Source: Clostridia bacterium
Lineage (GTDB): Bacteria; Bacillota; Clostridia; Lachnospirales; Lachnospiraceae
NCBI GenBank assembly: GCA_003249225.1
Contig: QKJQ01000037.1
Location: 186,001-250,000, forward strand
Length of the DNA: 64,000 nucleotides
Direction: 5' to 3'
Shown: positions 35,102-46,852 of the stretch, in pieces
Layout of the letters: every line of letters starts with the position of its first letter
How positions within the stretch are numbered: position 1 is the stretch's first letter
Translations under genes and position numbers: made by a program
The notes under the pieces: model-generated
The model's input: the letters and a program-made list of their open reading frames with translations, nothing else
Told to the model about the DNA's origin: nothing
Databases searched by the model: none

Positions 35102-35803
35102 ATGATTTCGAATAAACAATATAAGCATAAGAACAATCCATTTAACCTTATTATAAATTGTATAACCGCTCTTGTATCTTCATTGCTGTTCTTATTCCTT
35201 GGTTTTTTGGGGGTATTGAATTTACAGCCCCTTTATTATCTGAATATAAAATGGTTCGATCTGCCTTCCCGCCTTTTGGTTTCTTCCAGTCTGTTGAAAG
35301 AAGATTATGCACAGATCATACACTACCTGCTTCCTTTTCAGGAATCTTCCCTTTCATTATCAATTCCACTAACAAACAGCAGTCTGGCTATTTTTTCAGA
35401 TCTTCAATACGCCTTGTTTATACTATATCTTGCTACAATATTTTTAACCTTTTCCTTTGTACTCCTTATTATTCTTTTACGAAGGACCAAATACCAGGCA
35501 TTTCTTGTTGCCGGTATTGTTACACCTGTTGTTTCCATAACATCCTGCAGCCTCCTGTTGATTTTTCCTGTTCAGATATCACATTTTCTGCATCATTTTA
35601 TCTTTGGAAGAAGTTTTACTTCTGAAGATGAATCCTTTTTACTTTCTATGTTTCCAAAAGAATATCTTCTGCAATGCGGCGGATTAATCATACTTCTTTC
35701 ATTAATCGCTTCATTTTTGCTGATAAGAAGTTATAGAAAACAGAAACAAAAAAACACAATAGATTCCCTGCTTCCAAAAAAACAAAATTATTACTATATT
35801 TAA
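35102..35803 (+). CDS. DUF1461-like integral membrane protein
   Basis: This is a 233-aa membrane protein with four main hydrophobic segments. The extracytoplasmic loop between the last two contains HHFIFGRSFTSEDESFLLSM followed by FPKE, which resembles the conserved FH-IFF-ND-W-L region of the DUF1461/TIGR01906 family. The start at 35102 has AAGGAG about 8 bases upstream. The function of the family is unknown. It is followed 28 bases later by the dCMP deaminase gene and is probably co-transcribed. Confidence 0.75.
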   Translation: MISNKQYKHKNNPFNLIINCITALVSSLLFLFLGFLGVLNLQPLYYLNIKWFDLPSRLLVSSSLLKEDYAQIIHYLLPFQESSLSLSIPLTNSSLAIFSDLQYALFILYLATIFLTFSFVLLIILLRRTKYQAFLVAGIVTPVVSITSCSLLLIFPVQISHFLHHFIFGRSFTSEDESFLLSMFPKEYLLQCGGLIILLSLIASFLLIRSYRKQKQKNTIDSLLPKKQNYYYI

Positions 35804-35831
35804 TATTTTATTCTACAGAATCGGAGGGCCT

Positions 35832-36311
35832 ATGAAACGAGAGGATTATATTAGCTGGGACGAGTATTTTATGGGTATTGCCATGCTTTCTGCTATGCGA
35901 AGCAAAGATCCAAACACCTGCGTCGGTGCCTGTATCGTAAGCGAAGAGAATAAGATTCTATCCGTTGGTTACAACGGTATGCCAAGAGGATGTTCCGATG
36001 ACGAGTATCCTTGGGAGCGAATTGGAGGGAATCTTGATACAAAGTATTTCTATGTCTGTCACGCAGAATTGAATGCCTTGTTAAATTATGATGGTCCCGG
36101 CTTAAAAGGTGCCAGAGTTTATACAACGTTATTTCCCTGCAATGAGTGCGCAAAAGCATTAATTCAACGCGGTGTTTCAGAAATTGTTTATTACTCTGAC
36201 ATGTATTCTGATTCTGAAACTACAATTGCATCAAAGCGAATGTTTTCATCAGCTTCCGTTTCTATCCGGGCTTATGAGCCTAGTGGAAGAAATGTATCCT
36301 TTAAATTATAA
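35832..36311 (+). CDS. Deoxycytidylate deaminase (ComEB-like)
   Basis: This is a 159-aa zinc-dependent enzyme of the cytidine/deoxycytidylate deaminase family, converting dCMP to dUMP for thymidylate synthesis. The zinc and catalytic motifs are CHAELNALLN and PCNECAKALI, and the substrate loop GYNGMPRGCSDDEYPWER is typical of dCMP deaminases. The length is standard. GGAGG precedes the start. A terminator lies downstream at 36332-36373. Confidence 0.95.
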   Translation: MKREDYISWDEYFMGIAMLSAMRSKDPNTCVGACIVSEENKILSVGYNGMPRGCSDDEYPWERIGGNLDTKYFYVCHAELNALLNYDGPGLKGARVYTTLFPCNECAKALIQRGVSEIVYYSDMYSDSETTIASKRMFSSASVSIRAYEPSGRNVSFKL

Positions 36312-36331
36312 TCAATCCATAAAACGACAAA

Positions 36332-36373
36332 GACCCGACCTCCAAATTATTTTTTGAGATCGGGTCAATTTTT
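36332..36373 (+). terminator. Terminator after the dCMP deaminase gene
   Basis: GACCCGA (36332-36338) pairs with TCGGGTC (36360-36366) and is followed by AATTTTT. Confidence 0.8.
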
Positions 36374-36435
36374 ACGTTCTGTTGATCATTCAGCTTTTGC
36401 AGCCAAAAGCACCTATCATGAAATCTTTTTGATAT

Positions 36436-37113
36436 TTACAGTTCGATACTTTCCATCGCCGCCATAACATCTGCTTTGAACTTATCCCATTCATCCTGAT
36501 TATCGACGTAGTACTTTGGACAGTCTGCTCCTGTAATATCATAGTGCCTCAGAATATCATCGCTTGTCAGATTGTATGTCTTGCATATCTTTGCTGTTAG
36601 TTTCACCAAAGAATCATAGGTTGCTCCAGTACATTCACCATCCGTATCGTCATGACAGTACTCGACCGCTATGGTATCTATGTTCCTGTCTTTTGATGCA
36701 TATGCAATCTCATTCACCGGAATACACTGAATGATCTCGCCTTCAAGTCCTACAATGAAGTGACAGCTTGCATAAGCTTTTTCCGTAATTCTGAGTTGCT
36801 GAAAGTATTTTTGGACAGTGGAGGCGGCGGCGCCCGGATTCCCTACATAGTGTATAACAACACCAGTAACATCATCCATTTTGATTTGTGGCCTCGAGTA
36901 ATCATTTACTGTTAGGAGCATTTCTGTTATTTCCACGTCACCGGCAGATGTCCAGACCGGATTTTCTCCGGCTGTTATTTTTTTGACCAGTGAAACTGCT
37001 CCCCAAAGAATCATTATCACAACAAGTAAAAAACTGGCTCCAATAACACCCAGACGTGCATAATGTTTAATTCTGCGTCTCCGTTTCCATTCATCCTTTG
37101 ATAAAGTCTTCAC
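36436..37113 (-). CDS. Membrane-anchored N-acetylmuramoyl-L-alanine amidase
   Basis: This is a 225-aa Amidase_2-type peptidoglycan hydrolase. The start is taken as GTG (37113, VKTLSKDEWKRRRR), 6 bases after GGAGAGGGG. One membrane helix (about residues 19-41) anchors it. The catalytic domain has the zinc ligands in VVIHYVGN and LRHYDITGADCPKY, with the substrate-binding CHFIVGLEGEIIQC between them. It should cut the amide bond between muramic acid and the stem peptide, for wall remodelling or recycling. Confidence 0.92.
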   Translation of the reverse strand: MKTLSKDEWKRRRRIKHYARLGVIGASFLLVVIMILWGAVSLVKKITAGENPVWTSAGDVEITEMLLTVNDYSRPQIKMDDVTGVVIHYVGNPGAAASTVQKYFQQLRITEKAYASCHFIVGLEGEIIQCIPVNEIAYASKDRNIDTIAVEYCHDDTDGECTGATYDSLVKLTAKICKTYNLTSDDILRHYDITGADCPKYYVDNQDEWDKFKADVMAAMESIEL

Positions 37114-37206
37114 GTTTGACCCCTCTCCTGTGTAAAACACTTCAAAGCTTATGCCTCTAATTTACGTCATCTATTCTTCTCTATTACTACTATTCCACAT
37201 TTTTAC

Positions 37207-38670
<1,464 letters not shown>

Positions 38671-38729
38671 TCACTTTCTATAATCGTGTTACAGATTCGT
38701 ATCCTCTTCGAATCCTCAGTTTAAAGCAC

Positions 38730-38755
38730 AAATAGGAAGTCTTCACTTCCTATTC
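38730..38755 (-). terminator. Hairpin terminator after the DUF6106-like gene
   Basis: On the minus strand AATAGGAAGTGAAGACTTCC and its complement form a stem of about 10 bp; the T-run is short, so some read-through into guaB is possible. Confidence 0.6.
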
Positions 38756-38769
38756 ATTTCCCAAACATT

Positions 38770-39303
38770 TTAGTATTCCATCACTTTTCTTGGTGATTTC
38801 TGTTTTGCACAGGCAAGCATTTTGTCACTTGGCTCAAAAAGGACTTTTACCATTTCCATGGATTTCGTCTTGCCCTTACCAACGGTTGCTTTTCCTACGA
38901 TGGCATAAACTTTGCCTTCGCTCTCCTTTGCCCCGGATGTGAAATCTTTTACCGCTAATTTCTGGTAAGTGTAACCATCCAGTGCATGTGACTTGACTGG
39001 TGCTAAAACTTCAGCGTTTTCCATGTCGATCTTCAGCATTGTTTTTCTTCTCTGCCCACCCATGATCTTATCAAAATCGAACTGACCATCACAGAATATG
39101 TATTCATATTCCACTTTAAATCGCGGCATTAAAAACACAACGAATACAATGGCTATGGTCGCAACAAAGAAAAGAATCTGGTTTGCGAGGAGCATTCCTG
39201 CTGCAAACAGGATAACAACAGCAAAAATCATTAAAAACTTCAACATAAATGTCTTGGCGTCAGCCTTCCTTTTAGCGCCTGCTTCTGCATACAATTCATT
39301 CAT
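38770..39303 (-). CDS. DUF6106-like membrane protein
   Basis: This is a 177-aa protein with two hydrophobic segments near residues 20-60 (FMLKFLMIFAVVILFAAGML; ILFFVATIAIVFVVFLM) and a cytoplasmic C-terminal beta-rich domain that contains EYIFCDGQFDFDKIMG. This last part resembles the DUF6106 family common in Lachnospiraceae as I remember it. The start at 39303 has GGAGG 8 bases upstream; the longer frame upstream has no supporting site. The function is unknown. Confidence 0.8.
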   Translation of the reverse strand: MNELYAEAGAKRKADAKTFMLKFLMIFAVVILFAAGMLLANQILFFVATIAIVFVVFLMPRFKVEYEYIFCDGQFDFDKIMGGQRRKTMLKIDMENAEVLAPVKSHALDGYTYQKLAVKDFTSGAKESEGKVYAIVGKATVGKGKTKSMEMVKVLFEPSDKMLACAKQKSPRKVMEY

Positions 39304-39529
39304 AACAAAATCCTCCGTAAACATCCGATCGTAAGAAACATAATCTGATGCTTGTTCTATTCTCCTGATGTTGCAAACCATTATACTAGATACTCCTAAA
39401 AATATAAAGTCTTTTTTAAAGTTTTTTGTACTTTTCATAGGATTTTCCTGCTTTTTTTATGTTTTGTACAGAATAAGGTCAAACAAGCGATTCTCTATAT
39501 TTTACTGTGTTTTTTTCTAAATCCTTGGG

Positions 39530-39558
39530 TTGTAAATTCAGTTTTTTCATATTATAAT
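39530..39558 (+). promoter_or_regulatory. Promoter of the GH94 gene
   Basis: TTGTAA (39530-39535) and a perfect TATAAT (39553-39558) are 17 bases apart, about 50 bases before the GH94 start. Confidence 0.65.
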
Positions 39559-39609
39559 GTTTACTATAACGATTAAGTTGTGGACAAATGTCCAGAAAGG
39601 CAGGGGTTT

Positions 39610-42159
39610 ATGAAGTTCGGCTATTTTGATGATAAGAATAGGGAGTATGTGATTACAACGCCTCAGACTCCTTATCCATGGATCAATTATCTTGGCTCAC
39701 AGGAGTTTTTTTCATTGATATCGAATACAGCAGGAGGTTATAGTTTTTACAAGGATGCGAAGCTGCGCAGACTGACAAGATTCCGCTATAATAACGTTCC
39801 TTTGGATCTTGGCGGCGGAAGATATTACTATGTTTTTGACAATGGTGATTTCTGGTCCCCGGGCTGGGCTCCTGCCAAAAAGGAACTGGAATCCTATGAA
39901 TGCCGCCACGGAATGGGGTATACCACGATCAAAGGACTTCGCAACGATATAGAAGCCTCTGTAACATTTTTTGTTCCTTTGAATGATAATACGGAAATTC
40001 ACAAAATGACACTGCGAAACACTTCTGCGGATAAGGAAAAGTCAATTAAACTCTTCTCTTATCTGGAATGGTGCCTCTGGAATGCAGCCGATGACAGTTC
40101 TAACTTCCAGCGTAATTTCAATACCGGTGAAGTAGAGATTCAGGGCTCAACAATATATCATAAGACCGAATACAAAGAACGACGCGATCATTACGCATTT
40201 TTCAACGTAAATACCGAGATTTCAGGCTTTGATTCTGACAGAGAAAGCTTCCTCGGAACCTATGGCAGTTTCGAGGCTCCAAAGGCTGTTGTGGCTGGTA
40301 AATCAACGAACTCTGTAGCCGATGGCTGGTCTCCGATTGCTTCCCATTGCATCGACATCACACTTGCACCTGGCGAAAGCAAAGACCTTATATTCATGCT
40401 TGGCTATATCGAGAATCCACATGATGAAAAATGGGCGTATCAGACCGGTACTTTAGAGACAGAAAACGTTTTCGGAACAACAGAACAAAAACCTCTTTCT
40501 GCCATTGCAAAAGGAGCTCTCGTTCAGTCCTGTTATGCTCCGAATGGACAGAATATTATTGATAAACAACAGGCAAAAGCGCTGATGCAAAAGTATTCAG
40601 ACACAGCTTCTGTAGACAAGGCATTCCAGGAATTGAAAGATTACTGGTCGGTTCTTCTTTCTAAATACACCGTACAGTCACCGGAAGCAAATACAGACCG
40701 TATGGTCAACATCTGGAACCAGTATCAATGTATGGTAACCTTCAATCTCTCAAGAAGTGCCTCCTACTTTGAATCCGGAATCGGCCGCGGTATGGGCTTC
40801 CGTGATTCCAACCAGGATCTTTTGGGCTTTGTTCACCAGATACCGGAACGCGCCAGAGAACGTATTATCGACCTTGCTTCCACTCAGTTGGAAGACGGTG
40901 GCGCTTACCACCAGTATCAGCCGCTGACCAAGATGGGAAATGACGAAATCGGTGGTAACTTTAACGATGATCCGTTATGGCTTGTTCTTGCGGTTGTTGC
41001 TTACATCAAAGAAACCGGAGATTACAGCATTCTGGATGTCTCAACGCCATACAACAACAAAGCAGAACTTGCACAGCCTTTGTCCGATCATTTAAAACGT
41101 GCATTTAATCATGTTATAGAAAACGTAGGACCGCATGGACTTCCGCTGATTGGTCGTGCCGACTGGAATGACTGTCTGAATCTGAACTGCTTCTCTACAG
41201 AATCTGGTGAATCTTTCCAAACTTTAATGGGAAAAGACGGTAAAGTTGCAGAATCTGTTATGATCGCAGGTATGTTTACTTACATTGGTGAGGAATATGC
41301 TGTTCTGATGGAACGAAAAGGTGATGCAGCAGAAGCAGAGCGCGCACACCTTGAAGTTGGCAAAATGCGTGATGTCATCATGGAGCATGGATTTGACGGC
41401 AAATGGTTCCTTCGGGCTTACGATGATTTTGGCAGGAAAATTGGCAGCGAAGAATGCGAAGAAGGAAAGATTTTCATTGAACCCCAAGGCTTTTGTATCC
41501 TTGGCAAGTGTGGTCTCGACGACGGCAAGGCTCTTTCTGTTCTTGACAGCGTGGAAGAACGTCTTGGAACAAAGTATGGACTTGTATTAAACAATCCTGC
41601 TTTTACAAAATATTATGTTGAGTACGGTGAGATTTCTACCTATCCTGCAGGTTATAAAGAGAACGCAGGTATCTTCTGCCATAACAATGCATGGATTATC
41701 ATTGCTGAAGCTGTTATGGGCAGAGGCGATAAAGCTTTTGATTACTATTCAAGAATTGCTCCGGCTTACACAGAAGAATTTTCTGAAATTCACCGTCTGG
41801 AACCTTATGTATACGCTCAGATGGTAGCAGGAAAAGATGCAAAACGATTTGGTGAAGCAAAGAACTCCTGGCTCACAGGAACCGCTTCCTGGAACTTTGT
41901 AGCTATCTCGCAGTACATACTTGGTATCAAACCGGAGTACGAAGGACTTATGATCGATCCTTCCATTCCTGCCGTATGGGATGGTTATTCTGTTGTTCGT
42001 GAATTCAGAGGAACAACCTATAAGATCGAGATAAAGAATCCGAACCATGTAAACGCTGGCGTTTCTTCATTACTCGTTGACGGAGAAGAAATTAAAGGAA
42101 ATATCATTCCTTATAATGCAGATCACAAAACACATACCGTTATAGCAGTTTTAGGCTGA
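39610..42159 (+). CDS. GH94 phosphorylase, probably cellobiose phosphorylase
   Basis: This is an 849-aa glycoside phosphorylase of family GH94. The N-terminus [20 protein letters not shown] is that of cellobiose phosphorylases, which split cellobiose with phosphate into glucose and glucose 1-phosphate. Conserved parts include [22 protein letters not shown] and the catalytic acid region [12 protein letters not shown]. It has no signal peptide and acts in the cytoplasm. A related disaccharide such as laminaribiose cannot be excluded. The start at 39610 has GGCAGGGG upstream. With the GH27 enzyme it points to growth on plant oligosaccharides. Confidence 0.92.
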   Translation: MKFGYFDDKNREYVITTPQTPYPWINYLGSQEFFSLISNTAGGYSFYKDAKLRRLTRFRYNNVPLDLGGGRYYYVFDNGDFWSPGWAPAKKELESYECRHGMGYTTIKGLRNDIEASVTFFVPLNDNTEIHKMTLRNTSADKEKSIKLFSYLEWCLWNAADDSSNFQRNFNTGEVEIQGSTIYHKTEYKERRDHYAFFNVNTEISGFDSDRESFLGTYGSFEAPKAVVAGKSTNSVADGWSPIASHCIDITLAPGESKDLIFMLGYIENPHDEKWAYQTGTLETENVFGTTEQKPLSAIAKGALVQSCYAPNGQNIIDKQQAKALMQKYSDTASVDKAFQELKDYWSVLLSKYTVQSPEANTDRMVNIWNQYQCMVTFNLSRSASYFESGIGRGMGFRDSNQDLLGFVHQIPERARERIIDLASTQLEDGGAYHQYQPLTKMGNDEIGGNFNDDPLWLVLAVVAYIKETGDYSILDVSTPYNNKAELAQPLSDHLKRAFNHVIENVGPHGLPLIGRADWNDCLNLNCFSTESGESFQTLMGKDGKVAESVMIAGMFTYIGEEYAVLMERKGDAAEAERAHLEVGKMRDVIMEHGFDGKWFLRAYDDFGRKIGSEECEEGKIFIEPQGFCILGKCGLDDGKALSVLDSVEERLGTKYGLVLNNPAFTKYYVEYGEISTYPAGYKENAGIFCHNNAWIIIAEAVMGRGDKAFDYYSRIAPAYTEEFSEIHRLEPYVYAQMVAGKDAKRFGEAKNSWLTGTASWNFVAISQYILGIKPEYEGLMIDPSIPAVWDGYSVVREFRGTTYKIEIKNPNHVNAGVSSLLVDGEEIKGNIIPYNADHKTHTVIAVLG

Positions 42160-42282
42160 TAACGTGCTTGATTTATGAATTTTTATTTACGAAAATTTTA
42201 TACTTATTTACTTTTTTTATGAGGTGTTCTATGCTAAACTAGCTAATAGATAATCAATGCAATAAGAATTGAGGGAACTAAT

Positions 42283-43011
42283 ATGGCTGGCAAGCAAACG
42301 CGCCTTAGTGATGACGCATCTATTTATGAAAGACGTGCTCCGCAAACGGATAAACAAAAATGGAAGGAACTGCAGGGAAAAGAAAAACTGGCATACTTTA
42401 AAGATTATTTTCTGGTAAAAATCCTTGTAGCCCTGGCTGTACTGGCATTTGTCGGATATTTTCTTTACTCAGTGCTGGCACCAAAACCAGAATCCATCCT
42501 GAATGTAGCAGTCGCTGATTTTTCATACTACAGTGACATGTTCGCCGACCTGCAGACATCCTTCGCCGACTATCTTGACATTGACCCGGAGACACAGACG
42601 ATTACGATCGATTCTTCCTATTTTATGTCGGACAGTACATCTGTGCAAAAACTCAGTGTTTACTTTTTTGCAGGAGACCTTGATGTGTTTATCGCCCCGG
42701 AGGATGAATTCTTGAACTACATTCAAAATGGTTATCTTGCTGAGTTATCTGACCAGTTGCCAAATGATGTGTTCAGCCAGTTAAGTGACCAGTTCGTGTT
42801 CGGTGAAGTTGTTGATACCGATGTCGACGGTACGGAACTAAGCAGATCAGAGACAGGAGTCTACGGAATCTATCTTGATTCTCTTCCCTGTTTCCAGACC
42901 TATCAGGTGGAAGGTATCCGACCGGTAATCGGTATTATAAGCACCTCGAACTATATGGAGAATGCTGCTGAATTCATCGACTATCTCTTTACAAAATACC
43001 AGCAGAACTAA
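42283..43011 (+). CDS. Membrane-anchored protein of unknown function
   Basis: This is a 242-aa protein with a 45-residue charged cytoplasmic N-terminus (KQKWKELQGKEKLAYFKDYF), one membrane helix (about residues 46-65) and an extracytoplasmic domain. The latter (VYFFAGDLDVFIAPEDEFLN, then GYLAELSDQLP) looks like a reduced solute-binding-type fold. Such proteins are common in Lachnospiraceae, but no function is known to me. GAGGG lies upstream of the ATG. A terminator follows at 43088-43120. Confidence 0.8.
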   Translation: MAGKQTRLSDDASIYERRAPQTDKQKWKELQGKEKLAYFKDYFLVKILVALAVLAFVGYFLYSVLAPKPESILNVAVADFSYYSDMFADLQTSFADYLDIDPETQTITIDSSYFMSDSTSVQKLSVYFFAGDLDVFIAPEDEFLNYIQNGYLAELSDQLPNDVFSQLSDQFVFGEVVDTDVDGTELSRSETGVYGIYLDSLPCFQTYQVEGIRPVIGIISTSNYMENAAEFIDYLFTKYQQN

Positions 43012-43087
43012 TCCACGGAAAGCAATTAGAAGATATAAATAAACCAGTGATTCATGAAGTAACGATTGAACCTGGCGGCATACCAGC

Positions 43088-43120
43088 AAAAGGCCTCTCT
43101 GCTTGACAGAGAGGCCTTTT
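43088..43120. terminator. Bidirectional terminator before asd
   Basis: AAAAGGCCTCTCTG pairs with CAGAGAGGCCTTTT around a short loop; it serves both the plus-strand gene and, possibly, asd on the minus strand. Confidence 0.85.
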
Positions 43121-43208
43121 GACAAATCACAGGTATTTGAAAAATGTAATGGTAAGATAATAAGTAGAGAGTTTGGAGCAATGCGTATCCTGTCTCCCGA
43201 AACTACAA

Positions 43209-44294
43209 TTATTCTTTGGCTGTTATGTAGCCCTGAGCTTTCAGAAGCTCTGCCGAGAGAACTCCACCACCCGCAGCACCACGCAGCGTGTTATGTGAAA
43301 GTCCAACGAATTTATAGTCGTATACGATATCCTCACGAAGACGGCCTGCACAGACACTCATACCATTCTCGGTATCCCTGTCCATTTTTGCCTGAGGACG
43401 ATTATCTTCTTCAAAATAATGTATGAACTGCTTTGGCGCACTTGGAAGTTCAAGTTCCTGAGGAAGTCCTTTGAACTCAGCCCAAGCTTTCAGTATCTGT
43501 TCTTTTGTTGGTTTTTTCTTAAAGCTCATAAAGACTGCTGCTGTATGTCCATCCGTAACAGGAACACGGATACACTGCGTTGTAATAACCGGTGCACTGG
43601 CTTTGATGATCTGTCCATTCTCAACCTTGCCCCAGATTCGAAGTGGTTCCTGCTCGCTTTTTTCTTCTTCCCCACCAATATAAGGAATCACATTATCTAC
43701 CATCTCCGGCCATTCAGCAAAAGTCTTGCCGGCTCCCGAAATAGCCTGATATGTCGTTGCAACAACAACGGTCGGTTCGAATTCTTTCAGTGCATGAAGC
43801 ATTGGTGTATAGCTCTGAATGGAGCAGTTTGGTTTTACAACAATAAAACCACGTTTTGTTCCAAGTCGTTTTTTCTGTGCTTCAATAACATCAAAATGCT
43901 CAGGATTCAATTCCGGAACGACCATAGGTACATCCGGTGTCCAGCGATGTGCGCTGTTATTGGATACAACTGGTGTCTCTGTTTTTGCATAAGCTTCTTC
44001 AATTGCCTTGATCTCATCTTTGGTCATATCAACTGCGCTGAATACAAAATCAACTTCAGCTGCAACTTTTTCTACTTCATTAACATTTAAAACAATAAGA
44101 TTTTTCACTGATTCAGGCATCGGTGTACTCATCTTCCAGCGTTCACCCACTGCTTCTGTATAGGTCTTGCCTGCACTTCTTGGGCTCGCAGCAACCGTCG
44201 TTACCTCAAACCACGGATGATTTTCAAGCAATGCAATAAAACGCTGTCCTACCATACCGGTAGCACCAAGAATTCCAACTCGTAACTTACTCAT
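43209..44294 (-). CDS. asd: Aspartate-semialdehyde dehydrogenase
   Basis: This 361-aa enzyme reduces aspartyl phosphate to aspartate semialdehyde, the branch point to lysine, threonine and methionine. The NADP site GILGATGMVGQRFIALL lies at the N-terminus and the catalytic Cys in VVKPNCSIQSYTPML near residue 150. The sequence type is the archaeal/fungal-like class (about 350-360 aa) found in many Clostridia. The start at 44294 has GGAGG 8 bases upstream. Confidence 0.96.
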   Translation of the reverse strand: MSKLRVGILGATGMVGQRFIALLENHPWFEVTTVAASPRSAGKTYTEAVGERWKMSTPMPESVKNLIVLNVNEVEKVAAEVDFVFSAVDMTKDEIKAIEEAYAKTETPVVSNNSAHRWTPDVPMVVPELNPEHFDVIEAQKKRLGTKRGFIVVKPNCSIQSYTPMLHALKEFEPTVVVATTYQAISGAGKTFAEWPEMVDNVIPYIGGEEEKSEQEPLRIWGKVENGQIIKASAPVITTQCIRVPVTDGHTAAVFMSFKKKPTKEQILKAWAEFKGLPQELELPSAPKQFIHYFEEDNRPQAKMDRDTENGMSVCAGRLREDIVYDYKFVGLSHNTLRGAAGGGVLSAELLKAQGYITAKE

Positions 44295-44637
44295 ATCCCG
44301 ATCCTCCAATTATTCTTATACGCATTTTGACTTACTCAATTTCTTTGTAAGAAGAACACTCACGATTACTTATTGATAACGATAGCTTATTACCACTTTT
44401 GATCCGTCTTTTCTGTGTGTCTTTCTGACGCGTACATTTGTCTTTTTTTTCGTTAGGGGTATATTACACTGTAAACAGAAAAAAAGCAACTACTTTTTTC
44501 ATTAATTCACAGAAGTTTATAAAGTTTAGGATATTTCATTAATGATGTGCCGTTGTTTTAACTTTCTCTCGTTATTTTGACGAATATTTTTCCCTTTACG
44601 GTCCATTTCCATTGATGAATTACCACATCTTGTGTTT
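44295..44637. other. asd leader and dus downstream region
   Basis: This 343-base gap has no coding region. It holds the asd promoter (44461-44489) and therefore a leader of about 160 bases for asd. I see no known lysine or other riboswitch core in the leader. The part nearest dus (44520-44637) shows no clear terminator. Confidence 0.5.
44461..44489 (-). promoter_or_regulatory. Probable asd promoter
   Basis: On the minus strand TTGCTT (44484-44489) and TAATAT (44461-44466) are 17 bases apart. Confidence 0.55.
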
Positions 44638-45630
44638 TTACAGGAAAGGATTCGTCCCCTCTAAAAAAGATACCTCATAATGTTTCAGGATATCAAGAAC
44701 TCTTTCATAGGACTCCTGCTGATTTACCAGACTTCGCAAATGGGCGGAATGAGGATACCCTCCCGTGTACCACCCGATATGTTTTCGCATCTCTCGTACC
44801 GCGATTTCCTCTCCTTTGTGTGCTTTTACCATATCGTAATGCCGCAGGATCATTGCTATCACTTCCGGCAGCTGTGGTGCCACAAGTTTTTTTTCCTGCT
44901 CCAGGTAAGCATTAACCTGCGCGAACAGCCATGGATTTCCAAGCGCTGCCCGACCGATCATAATCGCATCACAACCGGTTTCTTCAAGCATTCTTTTTGC
45001 TGTCTCCGGCGAATTAACATCACCATTGCCAATGACTGGTACCTTGATTGCTTCTTTTACCTGTTTTATAACGCTCCAGTCTGCTTTCCCGCTATAATAC
45101 TGTTCTCTTGTTCTTCCGTGCACTGCCACTGCTGCTGCGCCGCCAGCCTCTGCTGCTTTTGCTGCTTCCACAGCGGAGTTTTCATTCTCATAAAAACCTT
45201 TCCTTATCTTCACCGTCACCGGTTTTTGAATTGCTTTTGTGATTGCTGAAACAATTTCCTCGATACGCTTCGGATTCTTCATTAACGCAGAACCTTCCTG
45301 ATTGTTCACGACCTTTGGTACCGGACATCCCATGTTTATGTCAAGAATATCAAAGGGGTCCTTTTCGACCCATTTTGCCATCTTTGACATAATCTCCGGA
45401 TCTTCTCCAAAGAACTGCAGCGCAACAGGATGTTCCATCTCTGCGATTTCCATCAGCTGCCTTGTGTTTTTACTGTTGTAATAAAGACCTTTGGCGCTGA
45501 CCATTTCTGTGCAGACAAGAGCTGCTCCCTGTTCTTTGCATAAACAACGGAAAGTAAGGTCCGTAACACCTGCCATAGGGCCAAGGACCACCTTTCCGTC
45601 TAATTTTACATTACCTATCATTAAACTCAT
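44638..45630 (-). CDS. dusB: tRNA-dihydrouridine synthase
   Basis: This is a 330-aa flavin enzyme that reduces uridines in the tRNA D-loop. It shows LGPMAGVTDLTFR near the start, DINMGCPVPKVV for the substrate and FMN contact with the catalytic Cys in GCPVPK, and GNGDVNSPE and IGRAALGNPWLF for the phosphate site. The length and sequence type fit DusB. It is 20 bases after coaX and is probably co-transcribed with it. Confidence 0.95.
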   Translation of the reverse strand: MSLMIGNVKLDGKVVLGPMAGVTDLTFRCLCKEQGAALVCTEMVSAKGLYYNSKNTRQLMEIAEMEHPVALQFFGEDPEIMSKMAKWVEKDPFDILDINMGCPVPKVVNNQEGSALMKNPKRIEEIVSAITKAIQKPVTVKIRKGFYENENSAVEAAKAAEAGGAAAVAVHGRTREQYYSGKADWSVIKQVKEAIKVPVIGNGDVNSPETAKRMLEETGCDAIMIGRAALGNPWLFAQVNAYLEQEKKLVAPQLPEVIAMILRHYDMVKAHKGEEIAVREMRKHIGWYTGGYPHSAHLRSLVNQQESYERVLDILKHYEVSFLEGTNPFL

Positions 45631-45650
45631 AGCTTTCTTAGAAAAACCTT

Positions 45651-46433
45651 CTAGTGAAGAGTTTTCCCGTTTCCTTTCAGATAAATCAATTTCAATCCTT
45701 TTAACGTCAGCTCTGGATCGTAGACATCGATCATTTCAGTAGCACCCATAATAATTCTGCCAAGTCCTCCAGTCGCAACGACTTTCATCTGCTCAAGACC
45801 TGCCTCTTCTTTTACTTTCTTTATAATATACTCTGTCTGGCCTATGTACCCATACACAAGCCCTGCCTGCATGCTTGTCGTTGTATCCTGTGCCAGTATG
45901 GAAGGCGGCAGTGCTATCTCAATCTCCGGTAATCTCGCCGTCTGCGTCCATAAGGCATTGGCACAGATCTGAATCCCTGGTGAAGTAATTCCTGCCAGAA
46001 AGCTTCCATTAGCAGAAATCAGATCATACGTTGTTGCTGTTCCAAAATCGATCACAAGAACTGGTCCACCATACTCTTCATACGCAGCAACCGCGTCCAC
46101 GATGCGGTCTGCTCCGATTTCTTTCGGGTTCGGTGTGGTTATACGGATCCCTGTCTTCATGCCTACACCGATAATGATCGGCTTTAAACCAAGATATATT
46201 TCAATACCGGAGGTCAGATTCCTCATTATTCCAGGAACGACCGAGGATATAATTACATCCTGCAGGTCCTCTGTATTAATTTTATTCGCTTTTAACAATT
46301 CACAGATCAGAAGTCCGTACTCATCTGAAGTTCGGGGCGTTTTCGTCATCAGACAGAACTGAGTCTTTAATTCATTTGCTGTGAATACGCCAAATGTCAG
46401 ATTTGTATTTCCTGCGTCAATAACCAGTAACAT
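45651..46433 (-). CDS. coaX: Type III pantothenate kinase
   Basis: This 260-aa ASKHA-fold kinase phosphorylates pantothenate in the first step of coenzyme A synthesis. The phosphate-1 motif [17 protein letters not shown] is at the N-terminus, [13 protein letters not shown] lies near residue 105, and [11 protein letters not shown] near 130. The length is standard. AGGAGG precedes the ATG. It stands between a small DUF6145-like gene and dus. Confidence 0.97.
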   Translation of the reverse strand: MLLVIDAGNTNLTFGVFTANELKTQFCLMTKTPRTSDEYGLLICELLKANKINTEDLQDVIISSVVPGIMRNLTSGIEIYLGLKPIIIGVGMKTGIRITTPNPKEIGADRIVDAVAAYEEYGGPVLVIDFGTATTYDLISANGSFLAGITSPGIQICANALWTQTARLPEIEIALPPSILAQDTTTSMQAGLVYGYIGQTEYIIKKVKEEAGLEQMKVVATGGLGRIIMGATEMIDVYDPELTLKGLKLIYLKGNGKTLH

Positions 46434-46450
46434 AGTTTCCTCCTGTATGT

Positions 46451-46780
46451 TTATTCCATAGGTTCCTTTTTTATTACGACTCTGTAAAAAAGTTCAAGTT
46501 CACGAAGTAAGCTTTCCTTTTCTTTTGTAATCTGTTTGATTTTCAATTCGCTGCCTATATCATCATACAGCAGGTCTCCCTCATCACTCATCACTTTTAA
46601 TATAAGCGTTCCATCCTGCTCATATTCCATTATAAGAATACCGCCAACATCCTCTGTAAACGTAACACAGGTTATTTTAAGCTCATCCTGAACGATCTGA
46701 GGCAGTTTTGAAAAAATCGGATTCAGATAGTATTTCTGTTCATAAGAGTTGCTTCCGCATAATACCAGATTTTCTTCCAT
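46451..46780 (-). CDS. Small DUF6145-like protein
   Basis: This is a 109-aa soluble protein starting [20 protein letters not shown], with an alpha/beta centre ([19 protein letters not shown]) and a helical C-terminus. I recall such proteins as DUF6145 in Lachnospiraceae, encoded beside coaX; no function is known. GGAG lies 8 bases before the start. It is 17 bases upstream of coaX and heads the coaX-dus unit. Confidence 0.78.
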   Translation of the reverse strand: MEENLVLCGSNSYEQKYYLNPIFSKLPQIVQDELKITCVTFTEDVGGILIMEYEQDGTLILKVMSDEGDLLYDDIGSELKIKQITKEKESLLRELELFYRVVIKKEPME

Positions 46781-46805
46781 TCAATTAACTCCATTCCACA
46801 AGAAT

Positions 46806-46838
46806 AAAAATCCTCGGTATTAATCTACCGAGGATCTT
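46806..46838 (-). terminator. Terminator of the second LiaF-like gene
   Basis: On the minus strand ATCCTCGGTA pairs with TACCGAGGAT and is followed by five T. Confidence 0.88.
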
Positions 46839-46852
46839 ATTTATACCTTCTA

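Noticed and set aside
43419-44090. 223-aa plus-strand reading frame
   Set aside because: It is antisense to asd, with a composition unlike a real protein.
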